64,000 nt of DNA from Citrobacter werkmanii NBRC 105721 (GCA_000759755.1 BBMW01000022.1:1-64000), one strand, 5' to 3'. Counted from the first letter of the stretch, positions 31,447 through 41,023 are shown. Numbers and translations are program-made. Notes: a model not told the origin generated them from the sequence alone.

Positions 31447-32316
31447 TCAGAAGATATCGTTAAGCATTACGCCGACGCCAACACGGGTTTGATTGAAGTT
31501 GTAGTCAATCAGCGATTCGCCGTAACCACTGTAGACCTGGGTGTAGAGACGAACATGCTTCGTAATAGGATAGCTTGCCCCTAACTCTGCGCCGCCGTAG
31601 CCGGTGTTCCAGTTGTACTGCCCTTTCACGCTGATAACGGCGTCGCCCAGGTGATACCCCATTTTCAGCTGATAATAGCCCATGTATTTGGTGATGTCGG
31701 GGTTATCATCGGTACTGCCAATGACGTACCACGGCTTTACTTCCACCAGCCAGTTGCCGTTTTCTGCCATCAGGCGGGTATACAGGCGGTTCCAGCTACG
31801 TGAAGTGGGGTCGGAGCGCCCGTTGGAATCATGGTTGTAACCCATTTCGACATCACGTAGCGTCCACCCGGCAAAGCGATAGTCGGTGGCGAAACCAAGG
31901 AACAACTGCGGCTCGTAGTTGGTTTCGCGAAACGGTGAAGATTCTTCACTGTTAGAAAGCTGCCACCAGGATTTCTGCGTATAGGAGCCGCCGAGCACCG
32001 AGTTCGGACCAAATATTCCGCGCCAAAGTGGAAATGCCAGGCTTAGCTGAAACTTCACCTCATCTTTGCGCGCATTGTCCGACCAGCTATAGCTGCTGAT
32101 CGCCTCTTTGTTCATGTCGCTGGTATTAGTGTAGATAAGGTAGTTGGTGTCATAAGGGTAAAGCGTGAAAGGGTTGTCATGCTCTTGCAGCATATTAGCG
32201 ATAATACTGCCCCGAACTGCTGGTGCGTCATGAATCTCTTTTACTGTCGCTTCCTGCGCATACGCGGTCAACGGCAGCATGACTGCTGGTAGTAACCATC
32301 CCAGAATCGCCCGCAT
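31447..32316 (-). CDS. pldA: Outer membrane phospholipase A PldA
   Basis: Calcium-dependent outer membrane phospholipase that degrades mislocalised surface phospholipids. Start at MRAILGWLLPAVM, preceded by GGAGAA, gives 289 residues as in E. coli. There is a signal peptide of about 20 residues ending TAYAQ. The catalytic site is YNHDSNGRSDPTSRSWNR (His, Ser and Asn residues). The barrel ends in GVGVMLNDIF with the aromatic last residue needed for outer-membrane insertion. Confidence 0.97.
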   Translation of the reverse strand: MRAILGWLLPAVMLPLTAYAQEATVKEIHDAPAVRGSIIANMLQEHDNPFTLYPYDTNYLIYTNTSDMNKEAISSYSWSDNARKDEVKFQLSLAFPLWRGIFGPNSVLGGSYTQKSWWQLSNSEESSPFRETNYEPQLFLGFATDYRFAGWTLRDVEMGYNHDSNGRSDPTSRSWNRLYTRLMAENGNWLVEVKPWYVIGSTDDNPDITKYMGYYQLKMGYHLGDAVISVKGQYNWNTGYGGAELGASYPITKHVRLYTQVYSGYGESLIDYNFNQTRVGVGVMLNDIF

Positions 32317-32481
32317 CGGTAATGTTCTCCTGAACCAAAATATTGATGAATTGTATAATTTTCTGACAAGCATTCTACATACTTAGCTCGTTCCTCGTTA
32401 GTTATCCCGTCCTAAAGTAGAAAACAACAAATAATAAGCATAATATCAACATTTCATTAACCAATAAGGTATTAAGATCGT

Positions 32482-32949
32482 ATGTCTGCTGTACTGACCG
32501 CTGAAGAAGCCCTGAAGTTAGTGGGTGAAATGTTTGTTTATCATATGCCGTTTAACCGTGCGCTGGGGCTGGAACTGGAACGCTATGAAAAAGAATTTGC
32601 GCAATTAGCGTTTAATAATCAACCGATGATGGTCGGGAACTGGGCGCAAAGCATTCTGCATGGCGGGGTGATCGCCTCAGCACTCGACGTCGCCGCCGGA
32701 CTGGTGTGTGTAGGCAGCACGTTGACCCGTCACGAAACGATCAGTGAGGACGAACTGCGTCAGCGCATGTCACGTATGGGCACCATCGATTTACGCGTTG
32801 ATTATCTGCGCCCGGGGAGAGGAAATCGCTTTACCGCTACCAGCAGCCTGCTGCGGGCGGGTAATAAAGTAGCCGTTGCGCGCGTGGAACTGCATAACGA
32901 AGAACAGCGCTATATCGCCAGCGCAACCGCCACTTATATGGTGGGGTAA
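32482..32949 (+). CDS. yigI: Hotdog-fold acyl-CoA thioesterase YigI
   Basis: 155 residues of the PaaI/4HBT thioesterase superfamily. The family motif is [20 protein letters not shown], with the central [11 protein letters not shown] strand. The E. coli orthologue has been reported as an acyl-CoA thioesterase; substrate preference here cannot be read from sequence. It lies 51 bp before rarD in the same direction and is divergent from pldA. Confidence 0.93.
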   Translation: MSAVLTAEEALKLVGEMFVYHMPFNRALGLELERYEKEFAQLAFNNQPMMVGNWAQSILHGGVIASALDVAAGLVCVGSTLTRHETISEDELRQRMSRMGTIDLRVDYLRPGRGNRFTATSSLLRAGNKVAVARVELHNEEQRYIASATATYMVG

Positions 32950-33000
32950 GCGCTTAAAAAAAGGTAAACTGCTGTTACATTTCTGCAATGAGTTTTCCCG

Positions 33001-33897
33001 ATGGATGCTAAACAAACGCGGCAGGGCGTGTTACTCGCTCTGGCTGCCTATTTTATTTGGGGTATCGCTCCCGCCTACTTCAAGCTGATTTACTATGTCC
33101 CGGCAGATGAGATCCTGACGCACCGCGTCATCTGGTCATTTTTCTTTATGGTGGTGCTGATGAGCATCAGCCGCCAGTGGTCGGGTGTTAAAACGCTGCT
33201 ACAAACGCCAAAGAAGATCTTCCTGCTGGCGCTCTCTGCGGTGCTCATTGGCGGAAACTGGCTGCTGTTCATTTGGGCGGTCAATAATCACCATATGCTG
33301 GAAGCCAGTCTCGGCTATTTTATTAACCCGCTGGTGAATATCGTGCTGGGGATGCTTTTCCTCGGCGAGCGCTTTCGTCGCATGCAGTGGCTGGCGGTAC
33401 TGTTAGCCGCCTGCGGCGTACTGGTACAGCTGTGGACCTTCGGCTCGTTGCCGATAATCGCGCTGGGACTGGCGTTCAGCTTTGCTTTTTATGGTCTGGT
33501 GCGTAAGAAGATTGCCGTTGAAGCACAAACAGGTATGTTGATTGAAACCCTGTGGCTCTTACCCGTGGCTGCAATCTATCTGTTTGGCATTGCGGATAGC
33601 CCAACCAGCCATATCGGGCAAAACCCGATGTCGCTCAATCTGCTGCTGATTGCCGCGGGTGTCGTGACCACTATTCCGCTGCTGTGCTTTACCGGCGCAG
33701 CGACCCGCCTGCGTCTTTCCACGCTGGGCTTCTTCCAGTATATCGGACCCACGTTGATGTTCCTGCTGGCGATCACCTTTTACGGTGAAGTGCCGGGAGC
33801 GGATAAAATGATCACGTTTGCGTTTATCTGGGTGGCGCTGGCGATTTTCGTGATGGATGCGATTTATACCCAACGCAGAACGCGTATGGGGATGTGA
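33001..33897 (+). CDS. rarD: EamA-family transporter RarD
   Basis: 298-residue drug/metabolite transporter-superfamily protein with ten membrane segments. VLLALAAYFIWGIAPAYFKL is the first helix with the RarD-specific start. GNWLLFIWAVNNHHMLEASLG and GYFINPLVNIVLGMLFLGER carry family residues. The function is not well established; the name comes from a chloramphenicol-sensitivity link in Pseudomonas. Confidence 0.94.
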   Translation: MDAKQTRQGVLLALAAYFIWGIAPAYFKLIYYVPADEILTHRVIWSFFFMVVLMSISRQWSGVKTLLQTPKKIFLLALSAVLIGGNWLLFIWAVNNHHMLEASLGYFINPLVNIVLGMLFLGERFRRMQWLAVLLAACGVLVQLWTFGSLPIIALGLAFSFAFYGLVRKKIAVEAQTGMLIETLWLLPVAAIYLFGIADSPTSHIGQNPMSLNLLLIAAGVVTTIPLLCFTGAATRLRLSTLGFFQYIGPTLMFLLAITFYGEVPGADKMITFAFIWVALAIFVMDAIYTQRRTRMGM

Positions 33898-33906
33898 ATG
33901 CTTTTT

Positions 33907-33965
33907 GCCTGATGGCGCTACGCTTATCAGGCCTACGGGTTCTGTAGGCCTGGTAAGACACCGCC
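33907..33965. repeat. BIME (paired REP) between rarD and corA
   Basis: A REP hairpin (GCCTGATGGCGCTACGC, then CTTATCAGGCCTAC) followed by a partial inverted copy (GTAGGCCTGGTAAGACACCG). Located between convergent genes. In E. coli K-12, as I recall, yigF and yigG lie in this interval; they are absent. Confidence 0.85.
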
Positions 33966-33966
33966 A

Positions 33967-34917
33967 TTAAAGCCAGTTCTTACGTTTGAAGTACAGATAC
34001 GGCGCCAGACCTGCGAGCATCATGAAGACAATCGCGCCAGGATAACCGAAGCTCCAGTGCAGTTCCGGCATAAATTCAAAGTTCATCCCGTAGCTGGAAG
34101 CCACCAGCGTCGGCGGCAGAAACACCACCGAGACCACCGAGAAGATCTTGATAATGCGGTTCTGCTCAATATTGATAAAGCCCATCGCCGCCTGCATCAG
34201 GAAGTTAACCTTCTGGAACAGCGATTCGTTATGCGGCAGCAGAGACTCGATATCGCGCAGGATCTCACGCGCCTGCTCCAGTTGACCACCCGGCAGACGC
34301 GCTTTACGCACCAGGAAATTCAGTGCGCGCTGGGTATCCATCAGACACAGGCGTACCTTCCAGCCGATATCTTCCTGTTCCGCCAGCGTGGAAAGCGCTT
34401 CGTCATATTCGTCGCCCTGGCGCCCTTCCATGATCACACGGCTGAGTTTTTCCAGGTCGCTATAGATATTTTCAATCTCATCCGCCAGCTGTTCAATTTT
34501 GGTTTCGAACAGGTCGAGCAGCAGCTCGTAAGCGTTGCCATCCACCATCGCCTGGTTACGTGCGCGCATGCGATACAGACGAAACGCCGGCAGTTCGCGT
34601 TCGCGCAGGGTAAACAAGCGACCTTCACGAATGGTAAATGCAACGGTTGAGTTACCCGCGTGATCGTCGGCGTCTTCATAGAAGAAGAAGGAGTGAATGT
34701 GCAGGCCATCTTCGTCTTCAAAAAAACGTGCGGATGCTTCGATATCTTCCAGTTCAGGGCGCGTGGCCAGGTTCTGGCCCAAGTCCTTTTGCACACGGTT
34801 TCGTTCTTCGTCATCCGGCTCGACTAAATCGACCCAAACCGAACTGGCCAGGTGCTCGATCTCGTCTGCCTCAAGGCGAGTTAACCGATTGTTTTCCAGT
34901 TGAAATGCGCTCAGCAT
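33967..34917 (-). CDS. corA: Magnesium/cobalt/nickel transporter CorA
   Basis: Pentameric Mg2+ channel of the inner membrane. Start at [12 protein letters not shown] gives 316 residues as in E. coli. There is a large cytoplasmic N-terminal domain and a long stalk helix. Two C-terminal membrane helices are joined by the signature GMN ([14 protein letters not shown]), and the protein ends [10 protein letters not shown]. The first helix region is [20 protein letters not shown]. The long leader upstream holds a small ORF and a hairpin and is likely regulatory. Confidence 0.98.
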   Translation of the reverse strand: MLSAFQLENNRLTRLEADEIEHLASSVWVDLVEPDDEERNRVQKDLGQNLATRPELEDIEASARFFEDEDGLHIHSFFFYEDADDHAGNSTVAFTIREGRLFTLRERELPAFRLYRMRARNQAMVDGNAYELLLDLFETKIEQLADEIENIYSDLEKLSRVIMEGRQGDEYDEALSTLAEQEDIGWKVRLCLMDTQRALNFLVRKARLPGGQLEQAREILRDIESLLPHNESLFQKVNFLMQAAMGFINIEQNRIIKIFSVVSVVFLPPTLVASSYGMNFEFMPELHWSFGYPGAIVFMMLAGLAPYLYFKRKNWL

Positions 34918-35046
34918 GACCGGGACTCCCAATGCAAAAAATTATCGGACAGTTCGGAGGGCACACAGAAACAAATTGGGTTTCAGACCATTAAACAGCC
35001 TGACTCAGCGCGACGGGAAAAAAACAGAAGGTCGCTGACAACCGCG

Positions 35047-35074
35047 AAGGCTATCAGCAAAAAGGGATAGCCTT
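35047..35074 (-). promoter_or_regulatory. corA leader hairpin
   Basis: AAGGCTATC, 10-base loop, GATAGCCTT: a perfect 9-bp stem in the corA leader. It overlaps the stop codon of the candidate leader peptide at 35073-35129. In Salmonella, translation of the corA leader peptide controls leader folding and Rho-dependent termination; this arrangement fits that scheme. Confidence 0.6.
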
Positions 35075-35129
35075 AGGAGTTGATCCTGGATGACAGGATA
35101 ATGAGCCAGTATCTACTGGGTGTGTCCAA
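35073..35129 (-). CDS. corL: Candidate CorL leader peptide of corA
   Basis: 18-codon ORF with a TTG start 8 bases after AGAGGA, reading MDTPSRYWLIILSSRINS and stop. It lies in the corA leader, downstream of the promoter at 35162-35190 and about 155 bp before corA. A short leader ORF of similar size (CorL) is known in Salmonella. The start codon is inferred from the ribosome-binding site; the exact match to known CorL was not checked. Confidence 0.5.
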   Translation of the reverse strand: MDTPSRYWLIILSSRINS

Positions 35130-35161
35130 GGCGAATGTCCTCTTAGCGTAATCGTGCGCGC

Positions 35162-35190
35162 ATGTTACGCCAGCAAAATTTTGACGTCAA
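35162..35190 (-). promoter_or_regulatory. corA promoter
   Basis: On the minus strand, TTGACG (35185-35190), 17-bp spacer, TAACAT (35162-35167). Near-consensus sigma70 promoter. It implies a corA leader of about 235 nt. Confidence 0.7.
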
Positions 35191-35213
35191 CACGCAACGG
35201 ATGGCGAAAAAGT

Positions 35214-35257
35214 AATAATTTCCCCTTATACAGAAAGGTTAGCAGAGGGGAATTATT
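35214..35257. terminator. Long inverted repeat, putative uvrD terminator
   Basis: AATAATTTCCCCT (35214-35226) faces AGGGGAATTATT (35246-35257), 12 paired bases with one bulge and a loop of 19. Reading leftward it is followed by ACTTTTTCG. It lies about 120 bp past the uvrD stop, beyond a BIME and before the corA promoter. It could also be a small mobile or regulatory hairpin. Confidence 0.45.
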
Positions 35258-35290
35258 TATCTATGATTTCAGAATATTAACCGGCAGATA

Positions 35291-35376
35291 GCCGAATGGC
35301 GGCTTCGCCTTATCCGGCCTACAAATCAAAATGTTACCTGGTCACCAGGCCCGATAAGCGCAGCGACATCAGGCGA
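35291..35376. repeat. BIME downstream of uvrD
   Basis: One REP unit GCCGAATGGCGGCTTCGCC with TTATCCGGCCTAC, then an inverted unit GTCACCAGGCCCGATAAGCG with GACATCAGGCGATCAC. It starts right at the uvrD stop. In E. coli K-12, as I recall, yigE lies near here; it is absent. Confidence 0.85.
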
Positions 35377-37539
35377 TCACACCGTTTCCAGTCTTGCGTA
35401 AGCCGCCACCAGCCATTTGATCCCCTGCCCCTGGAACGCGACCTGCAAACGACTGTGCTCGCCGCTTCCTTCGAGGTTGACGATGGTGCCCTCGCCGAAC
35501 TTCGCGTGGCGTACCCGCTGGCCAAGTTTGTAGCCGGTATCGTTTTCCGCCATTGGCGTGCCCATCCGCTGATGGCTCACCGGACGGCTAACCGTGGCGC
35601 GCAGACGCACCTCTTCAACGCACGCTTCCGGCAGTTCGCCAATAAAGCGCGACGGACGATGGTAAACCTCTTTGCCGTACAGACGGCGCGTTTCGGCGTA
35701 GGTAAGCGTCAGCTTTTGCATCGCGCGGGTCACGCCGACATAGGCCAGGCGACGTTCTTCTTCGAGACGTCCGCCTTCATCCAGCGACATCTGGCTCGGG
35801 AACATGCCTTCTTCCATCCCCACGATAAACACCTGCGGAAACTCCAGCCCTTTCGCCGAGTGCAGGGTCATCAGCTGTACCGCGTCCTGCCAGGTATCCG
35901 CCTGTCCTTCGCCCGCTTCCAGCGCCGCATGAGACAGGAACGCCTGCAGCGGCATTAAGTCTTCGTCTTCTTCGTTGTAGCTGAACTGGCGCGTTGCCGT
36001 CACCAGTTCATCTAAGTTTTCGATACGCGTCTGACCCTTCTCGCCTTTTTCCTGTTCGTACATCATGCGCAGGCCGGAATCTTTAATCACCCGGTCAGTC
36101 TGCACGTGCAGCGGCATATCGGCAGTCTCTTGTGCCAGCGCGTCAATCAATTCCATAAAGCGCTGTAAGGCGCTGGCGGCGCGACCGGCCAGGGCTTTTT
36201 CCTGCAGCAGTTCACGACAGGCCTGCCACAGCGTTAGCTGGCGGTCACGCGAGGTCTGGCGCACCACATCTAAAGTACGATCGCCAATCCCGCGGGTTGG
36301 CGTATTCACCACACGCTCAAACGCGGCGTCGTCATTGCGGTTAGCGATCAGGCGCAGGTAGGAGAGCGCGTCTTTGATTTCCTGGCGTTCGAAGAAGCGC
36401 ATCCCGCCATAGATACGATACGGCATGCTAGCCTGTAGTAAGGCTTCTTCCAGCACGCGCGACTGGGCGTTGCTGCGATACAGAATGGCGCATTGTTCCA
36501 GCGCACCGCCGTTGTCCTGCCAGGTTTTGATGCGATTGACCACAAAGCGCGCTTCATCAAGCTCATTGAACGCGCAATACAGCGAGATCGGCTCGCCGTC
36601 GACGCCGTCGGTCCACAGTTTTTTACCCAGGCGCCCGTTGTTATTTTCAATCAGGGCGTTAGCTGCGCTCAGAATATTATTAGTCGAGCGATAGTTCTGC
36701 TCCAGACGAATGGTTTCTGCGCCCGGGAAATCGTTGAGGAAGCGCTGAATGTTCTCCACCTGCGCCCCACGCCAGCCGTAGATCGACTGATCATCATCGC
36801 CCACGATCATCACCTTGCCGGTGTCGCCCGCCAGCAGGCGGATCCAGGCGTACTGAATGTTGTTGGTATCCTGGAATTCGTCCACCAGGATATTGGTAAA
36901 GCGTTCGCGGTAGTGCTGCAGAATGTGCGGCTTGTTGAGCCACAGTTCATGGGCGCGCAGTAGCAGTTCGGCGAAATCCACCAGCCCCGCGCGATCGCAC
37001 GCTTCCTGATAAGCCTGATAGACCTTCTGCCAGGTCTGTTCGACCGGGTTGCCGTAGCTTTGCAGATGGTGCGGGCGCAGCCCTTCGTCTTTCTGGCTGT
37101 TGATAAACCACATAGCCTGACGCGGCGGCCACTGCTTTTCGTCCAGGTTCATCGCCTTGATCAGGCGCTTGAGCAGACGCAGTTGGTCCTCGCTGTCGAG
37201 GATCTGGAAGTCCTGCGGCAGGTTGGCATCCATATGGTGCGCGCGTAACAGACGGTGCGCCAGACCGTGGAAGGTCCCCACCCACATTCCGCCCTGGCTG
37301 GTTCCCATGATCTGACCAATACGGTGGCGCATTTCCGCTGCCGCTTTGTTGGTAAAGGTCACCGCCATAATAGAGTACGGCGAGTTGTTCTCTACCGTCA
37401 GTAACCAGGCGATACGGTGCACCAGTACGCGAGTTTTACCACTCCCCGCTCCTGCCAGAACCAGCATGTTGCTGCGTGGCGCGGCCACCGCTTCACGCTG
37501 TTTATCATTAAGGCTGTCGAGCAGGTAAGAAACGTCCAT
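35377..37539 (-). CDS. uvrD: DNA helicase II UvrD
   Basis: SF1A 3'-5' helicase of nucleotide excision repair, mismatch repair and transcription-coupled repair. Start at MDVSYLLDSLNDKQRE gives 720 residues as in E. coli. Q motif, Walker A VLAGAGSGKTRVLVHR, Walker B LVDEFQDTNNIQY, GDDDQSIYGWRGA, the motif LMTLHSAKGLEFPQVF, and VGVTRAMQKL. The C-terminal Tudor-like domain begins near YKLGQRVRHAKFGEG. Last gene of the dapF-yigA-xerC-yigB-uvrD cluster, but with its own SOS-controlled promoter and leader hairpin. Confidence 0.98.
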   Translation of the reverse strand: MDVSYLLDSLNDKQREAVAAPRSNMLVLAGAGSGKTRVLVHRIAWLLTVENNSPYSIMAVTFTNKAAAEMRHRIGQIMGTSQGGMWVGTFHGLAHRLLRAHHMDANLPQDFQILDSEDQLRLLKRLIKAMNLDEKQWPPRQAMWFINSQKDEGLRPHHLQSYGNPVEQTWQKVYQAYQEACDRAGLVDFAELLLRAHELWLNKPHILQHYRERFTNILVDEFQDTNNIQYAWIRLLAGDTGKVMIVGDDDQSIYGWRGAQVENIQRFLNDFPGAETIRLEQNYRSTNNILSAANALIENNNGRLGKKLWTDGVDGEPISLYCAFNELDEARFVVNRIKTWQDNGGALEQCAILYRSNAQSRVLEEALLQASMPYRIYGGMRFFERQEIKDALSYLRLIANRNDDAAFERVVNTPTRGIGDRTLDVVRQTSRDRQLTLWQACRELLQEKALAGRAASALQRFMELIDALAQETADMPLHVQTDRVIKDSGLRMMYEQEKGEKGQTRIENLDELVTATRQFSYNEEDEDLMPLQAFLSHAALEAGEGQADTWQDAVQLMTLHSAKGLEFPQVFIVGMEEGMFPSQMSLDEGGRLEEERRLAYVGVTRAMQKLTLTYAETRRLYGKEVYHRPSRFIGELPEACVEEVRLRATVSRPVSHQRMGTPMAENDTGYKLGQRVRHAKFGEGTIVNLEGSGEHSRLQVAFQGQGIKWLVAAYARLETV

Positions 37540-37565
37540 TGGCACCGCCGCGTAAAAGTAGGTAA

Positions 37566-37591
37566 GGCGGAGAAGCGTAGCGCCATCCGCC
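37566..37591 (-). terminator. Attenuator hairpin in the uvrD leader
   Basis: GGCGGA at 37566-37571 pairs with TCCGCC at 37586-37591, with extra inner pairing (AGCG / CGC). It lies between the LexA box and the uvrD start. Attenuation of uvrD transcription by a leader terminator has been described in E. coli. There is no strong T-run here. Confidence 0.55.
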
Positions 37592-37597
37592 AAAAAG

Positions 37598-37613
37598 CTG
37601 GGTATATATACAG
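37598..37613. promoter_or_regulatory. LexA (SOS) box of uvrD
   Basis: CTGTATATATACCCAG on the minus strand, fitting CTG-N10-CAG with an alternating TA core. As I recall, E. coli uvrD carries the same sequence. It probably overlaps the -10 region. Confidence 0.9.
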
Positions 37614-37627
37614 AGTTCTGCTGGTGA

Positions 37628-38344
37628 TTATATCAGCGAGGTCAGAGATGCCAACTGTGAAATTTCGATATGCGGCAGCAAACGGCTGTCTGCAGTTTGC
37701 ATCAGGTCGGCATTTTCCGGTTTGATCCAGCAAGCTTGCATACCACAACGAATAGCGCCTGCAACGTCTGTCGTCAGGTCATCGCCCACATGCAGAATCT
37801 CACCCACTGGCATTTTCAGTTTATCCGCCGCCAGCGCGTACATGTCGCTGAACGGTTTCGATCGCCCATCGGGACCGGCGCGCAGCACAAATTCAAAGTA
37901 ATCGCCCAGACCAAACAGCTCCGGCTGCGCGTTACCGTTGGTGATCGCCACCAGCGGCCATTTGCGGGCCAGCGCCTTCAGTGTGTCATGCGTCGATTGC
38001 GGAACATCAATGCGGCTACGCCATTTGGCAAAATTCATCATCGCCGCATTCGCCCCCATCAAGGCTTCTGCCGCTGACAGACCAGCCTCCAGCATAGCGC
38101 GCTCTACGGCGCGGTGACGCCATTGGGTAACGTCGTGATAGATTTCCGGCTCGGCGTCGCGAACAGCCTGACGTAAGCGCTGTAGGTCGCTATTTTGCAG
38201 CGAATTCAACGCCGGGTGGTAATTCTGTACAAACGCGAGCGCTTCCTGCTCGGTGCGTTTGATAACGGGACGGTTATCGTAAAGGGTGTCATCAAGGTCA
38301 AAGGTGAGCGCAGAAATACGCCCCAAAGGCCGGTAAAAACGCAT
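37628..38344 (-). CDS. yigB: HAD phosphatase YigB (riboflavin pathway)
   Basis: 238 residues. HAD motif I is [12 protein letters not shown], motif II ITNGNAQ, and the C-terminal motif [20 protein letters not shown]. The E. coli orthologue dephosphorylates 5-amino-6-(5-phosphoribitylamino)uracil in riboflavin synthesis, as well as FMN. Its start overlaps the xerC stop by one base. Confidence 0.95.
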   Translation of the reverse strand: MRFYRPLGRISALTFDLDDTLYDNRPVIKRTEQEALAFVQNYHPALNSLQNSDLQRLRQAVRDAEPEIYHDVTQWRHRAVERAMLEAGLSAAEALMGANAAMMNFAKWRSRIDVPQSTHDTLKALARKWPLVAITNGNAQPELFGLGDYFEFVLRAGPDGRSKPFSDMYALAADKLKMPVGEILHVGDDLTTDVAGAIRCGMQACWIKPENADLMQTADSRLLPHIEISQLASLTSLI

Positions 38345-39246
38345 TATTTCCCCCGTTTGGCGCGCGGATGCGCCGCATCGTACACTGAAGCCAGGTGTTG
38401 AAAATCAAGATGGGTATAGATTTGGGTGGTCGAAAGATTGGCATGCCCCAATAACTCCTGCACCCCGCGCAGATCGCCGCTAGACTCCAGCATATGCGTC
38501 GCAAAAGAGTGGCGCAATTTGTGGGGATGGACGTGGCTGTTCAGCCCCTGTTTGATACCCCATTCCGCAAAGCGTTTCTGCACGTTACGCGCAGAGATGC
38601 GCTTGCCCAGTTTTGACAGGAACAACGCATCGTCATCCCCGCCAAATAAGCCGCGCAGATCCAGCCAGTGCTCAATCCACGCCACCGCATTGCGGCCAAT
38701 CGGCAGACGACGTTCTTTACTACCCTTGCCCATCACCCACACTTCGCCGGTGTCGAGATCGAGATGTTTAATATCCAGCCCAACCAGTTCAGATAAACGC
38801 AGCCCCGCGCCGTACATCACTTCCAGCATAGCCCGGTCGCGCACGGCAAGGGGATCGTTGAGATCGATATCCAGCAGACGATTAACGTCATCGACGTCGA
38901 TATTTTTAGGTAAGTGACGTGGCGCTTTCGGCGCGGAAACGCTTTTTGCCGGATTGGCTTTCAGCTCGCCCTGATTGACCAGCCAGTCGAAGAAACTGCG
39001 TAGTGCGGAGAGACGCAATGCCAAGCTCGCCGGTCCCAACCCTTTACGACGGCTGCGCACGGCAAAACTGCGTACCATTGCAGCATCACATTGTTGCCAG
39101 CTTTGCAGACCGGTTTCTCCGGCTAACGCAATGATGGCATCAAGCTGACGCTGATAATTAAGCAATGTGATCGGGCTAAGCTGGCGCTCAACGCCCAGAT
39201 AGCGCAAAAAGCGCGCCACATCCTGAGAAAGGGGTGAATCGGTCAT
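38344..39246 (-). CDS. xerC: Tyrosine recombinase XerC
   Basis: Resolves chromosome and plasmid dimers at dif/cer sites with XerD and FtsK. 300 residues. There is an N-terminal SAM-like core-binding domain. The catalytic domain has the Arg in [12 protein letters not shown], Lys in [24 protein letters not shown] (His, Arg), [17 protein letters not shown] (His and the nucleophile Tyr). All catalytic residues are present. Overlaps yigA by 4 bp. Confidence 0.97.
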   Translation of the reverse strand: MTDSPLSQDVARFLRYLGVERQLSPITLLNYQRQLDAIIALAGETGLQSWQQCDAAMVRSFAVRSRRKGLGPASLALRLSALRSFFDWLVNQGELKANPAKSVSAPKAPRHLPKNIDVDDVNRLLDIDLNDPLAVRDRAMLEVMYGAGLRLSELVGLDIKHLDLDTGEVWVMGKGSKERRLPIGRNAVAWIEHWLDLRGLFGGDDDALFLSKLGKRISARNVQKRFAEWGIKQGLNSHVHPHKLRHSFATHMLESSGDLRGVQELLGHANLSTTQIYTHLDFQHLASVYDAAHPRAKRGK

Positions 39247-39950
39247 ACGCGTTCAATCCAGCGCTCCAGCAGCTCCGGCAACATCAGCGAGATTTCCTGC
39301 AATAGCTGCGTACCCTGTCCCTGCTGATAATGATTAACGTCACGACTGCTGAATAACATCACGCCCAAGGAACCATCTTGCCCCAGCATCGACATCGCCA
39401 CCGAACCTATCGCTTTCGCCTCCGGCATCATGACCAACAGTTCCGGTCCATTGAGTGGGCCAAGATAGTGCTGCGACTGGCCCAGACGCTGAATACGCAA
39501 CGGTTCAAAGGCCTGGCGGCTTAATGCCAGATGCGTAAATTTTGATGGCGCACCGAGTCGCCACCGGTCCGGAAACAGACGAACCGTCGCGCCGGCCAGC
39601 CCCAGCTCACGCGCCCAGCGATGAAATCGCATCAGCATATCGTCAAGACTGCTGGCCGACACTAGGCGGCTTTGCAGATTTAGCAGACGATAGAACAGGC
39701 TTTCATTGGCGTTGGCTTGTTCCATCAATAACGCCATGTTCTCTTCAAGCACATTAATATGATTACGTGCCCGCGCCATATGCCATTCAACTAAAGAGAT
39801 CGTGCCCCGCACCGGGTGTGGGACGCGCATCGCTTCAACTGCCCGGGCATTACGGATAAAAAACTCAGGATTACGTTGCAGGTAATCGACGACCGCTCGA
39901 TCGTCGAGCTCCATGAGCGTTTCCTGTAGTTCTTCCCCTGGTTGCTTCAT
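39243..39950 (-). CDS. yigA: DUF484 family protein YigA
   Basis: 235 residues, GAF-like DUF484 protein of unknown function. It has an N-terminal helical part ([15 protein letters not shown]) and a coiled segment before the GAF-like domain. It is conserved between dapF and xerC in enterobacteria. The stop overlaps the xerC start by 4 bp, and the start overlaps the dapF stop by 4 bp. Confidence 0.94.
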   Translation of the reverse strand: MKQPGEELQETLMELDDRAVVDYLQRNPEFFIRNARAVEAMRVPHPVRGTISLVEWHMARARNHINVLEENMALLMEQANANESLFYRLLNLQSRLVSASSLDDMLMRFHRWARELGLAGATVRLFPDRWRLGAPSKFTHLALSRQAFEPLRIQRLGQSQHYLGPLNGPELLVMMPEAKAIGSVAMSMLGQDGSLGVMLFSSRDVNHYQQGQGTQLLQEISLMLPELLERWIERV

Positions 39951-40771
39951 AAGTGAATAAATCCGTCGTAGACATGTGCCGCCGGGCCAGTCATATACAG
40001 CGGATGACCCGGACCTTTCCAGGCGATATCAAGTCGACCGCCAGGTAACTCCACCCTCACCTCTTCTGCCAGCAGGCCCTGCTGAATACCTACCGCAACA
40101 GCGGCGCACGCACCGCTGCCGCAGGCCTGAGTTTCGCCCGCCCCGCGCTCGTAGACGCGCAGCCGGATATGCTCGCGCTTTACCACCTGCATAAAGCCGA
40201 TGTTGGCGCGTTCTGGAAAGCGTTCGTGGTTTTCCAGCACCGGTCCCAGCGTTTCCACAGTGGCCGTATCAACATCATCAACCTGAATCACGCAGTGCGG
40301 ATTCCCCATTGAAACCACGCCGCACAATACTGTCTGTTCGGCCGCGCGCATAATATAGGTCTTCTCTGCTTTGTTGGCGCGAAACGGAACCTGCGAAGGC
40401 TCAAAGTTGGGTTCCCCCATATTCACCCGCACCAGCTCGTCGTCGGTTACGGTTAATACCATACGACCATTCGCGGTACTGACGCGAATATCACGCTTAT
40501 TGGTCAGCCCTTTCAGGCGAACAAAACGGGCAAAACAACGGGCGCCATTGCCACACTGTGACACTTCACTGCCGTCGGCATTAAAAATACGGTAGTGGAA
40601 ATCCAGCTCCGGATCATACGGAGGTTCAACCACCAGCAACTGATCAAACCCAACGCCGAGATGCCTGTCGGACAGGCGGCGGATCAGCTCTGGTGAGAAA
40701 AAGACATTCTGCGTTACCGCGTCGACGACCATAAAATCGTTGCCAAGGCCATGCATTTTAGAGAATTGCAT
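39947..40771 (-). CDS. dapF: Diaminopimelate epimerase DapF
   Basis: Converts LL- to meso-diaminopimelate for lysine and peptidoglycan synthesis. Start at [12 protein letters not shown] gives 274 residues; an extra Met codon directly upstream is possible. The two catalytic Cys are in [16 protein letters not shown] and [14 protein letters not shown]. Two mirror domains as in the family. 48 bp after lptM, 4 bp overlap with yigA. Confidence 0.97.
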   Translation of the reverse strand: MQFSKMHGLGNDFMVVDAVTQNVFFSPELIRRLSDRHLGVGFDQLLVVEPPYDPELDFHYRIFNADGSEVSQCGNGARCFARFVRLKGLTNKRDIRVSTANGRMVLTVTDDELVRVNMGEPNFEPSQVPFRANKAEKTYIMRAAEQTVLCGVVSMGNPHCVIQVDDVDTATVETLGPVLENHERFPERANIGFMQVVKREHIRLRVYERGAGETQACGSGACAAVAVGIQQGLLAEEVRVELPGGRLDIAWKGPGHPLYMTGPAAHVYDGFIHL

Positions 40772-40819
40772 CATTCACTCCGTTCACGCGGGTACAGAAA
40801 TGTAAATCTATTCCTGCCG

Positions 40820-41023
40820 TCAGTAATTCACCTGAGAAGGGCCGTCGCTAATCCCACGATCGTTTTTCTCGGGCGTGGTGGATTGCGATTGCGGCTGAAC
40901 GCTCTTGGTCGGAGGCGGCGCGGTTTTATCTGCTGGCGGGAAATAGAGCGGGCCTTTTAGCCCACAGCCCGTCAGGCTGAACAGAGTTAAAATGACAGCG
41001 AGTGGCTTTAACACGTTTTTCAT
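40820..41023 (-). CDS. lptM: LPS-transport-associated lipoprotein LptM (YifL)
   Basis: 67-residue lipoprotein. The signal peptide ends in the lipobox LTGC (KPLAVILTLFSLTGCGLKGP). The mature part is Pro-, Lys- and Ser-rich. The E. coli protein binds the LptD/BamA complex and helps LptD oxidative maturation. Start at MKNVLKP; the longer frame to 41065 is rejected because the signal peptide would be internal. First gene of lptM-dapF; divergent from cyaY. Confidence 0.93.
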   Translation of the reverse strand: MKNVLKPLAVILTLFSLTGCGLKGPLYFPPADKTAPPPTKSVQPQSQSTTPEKNDRGISDGPSQVNY

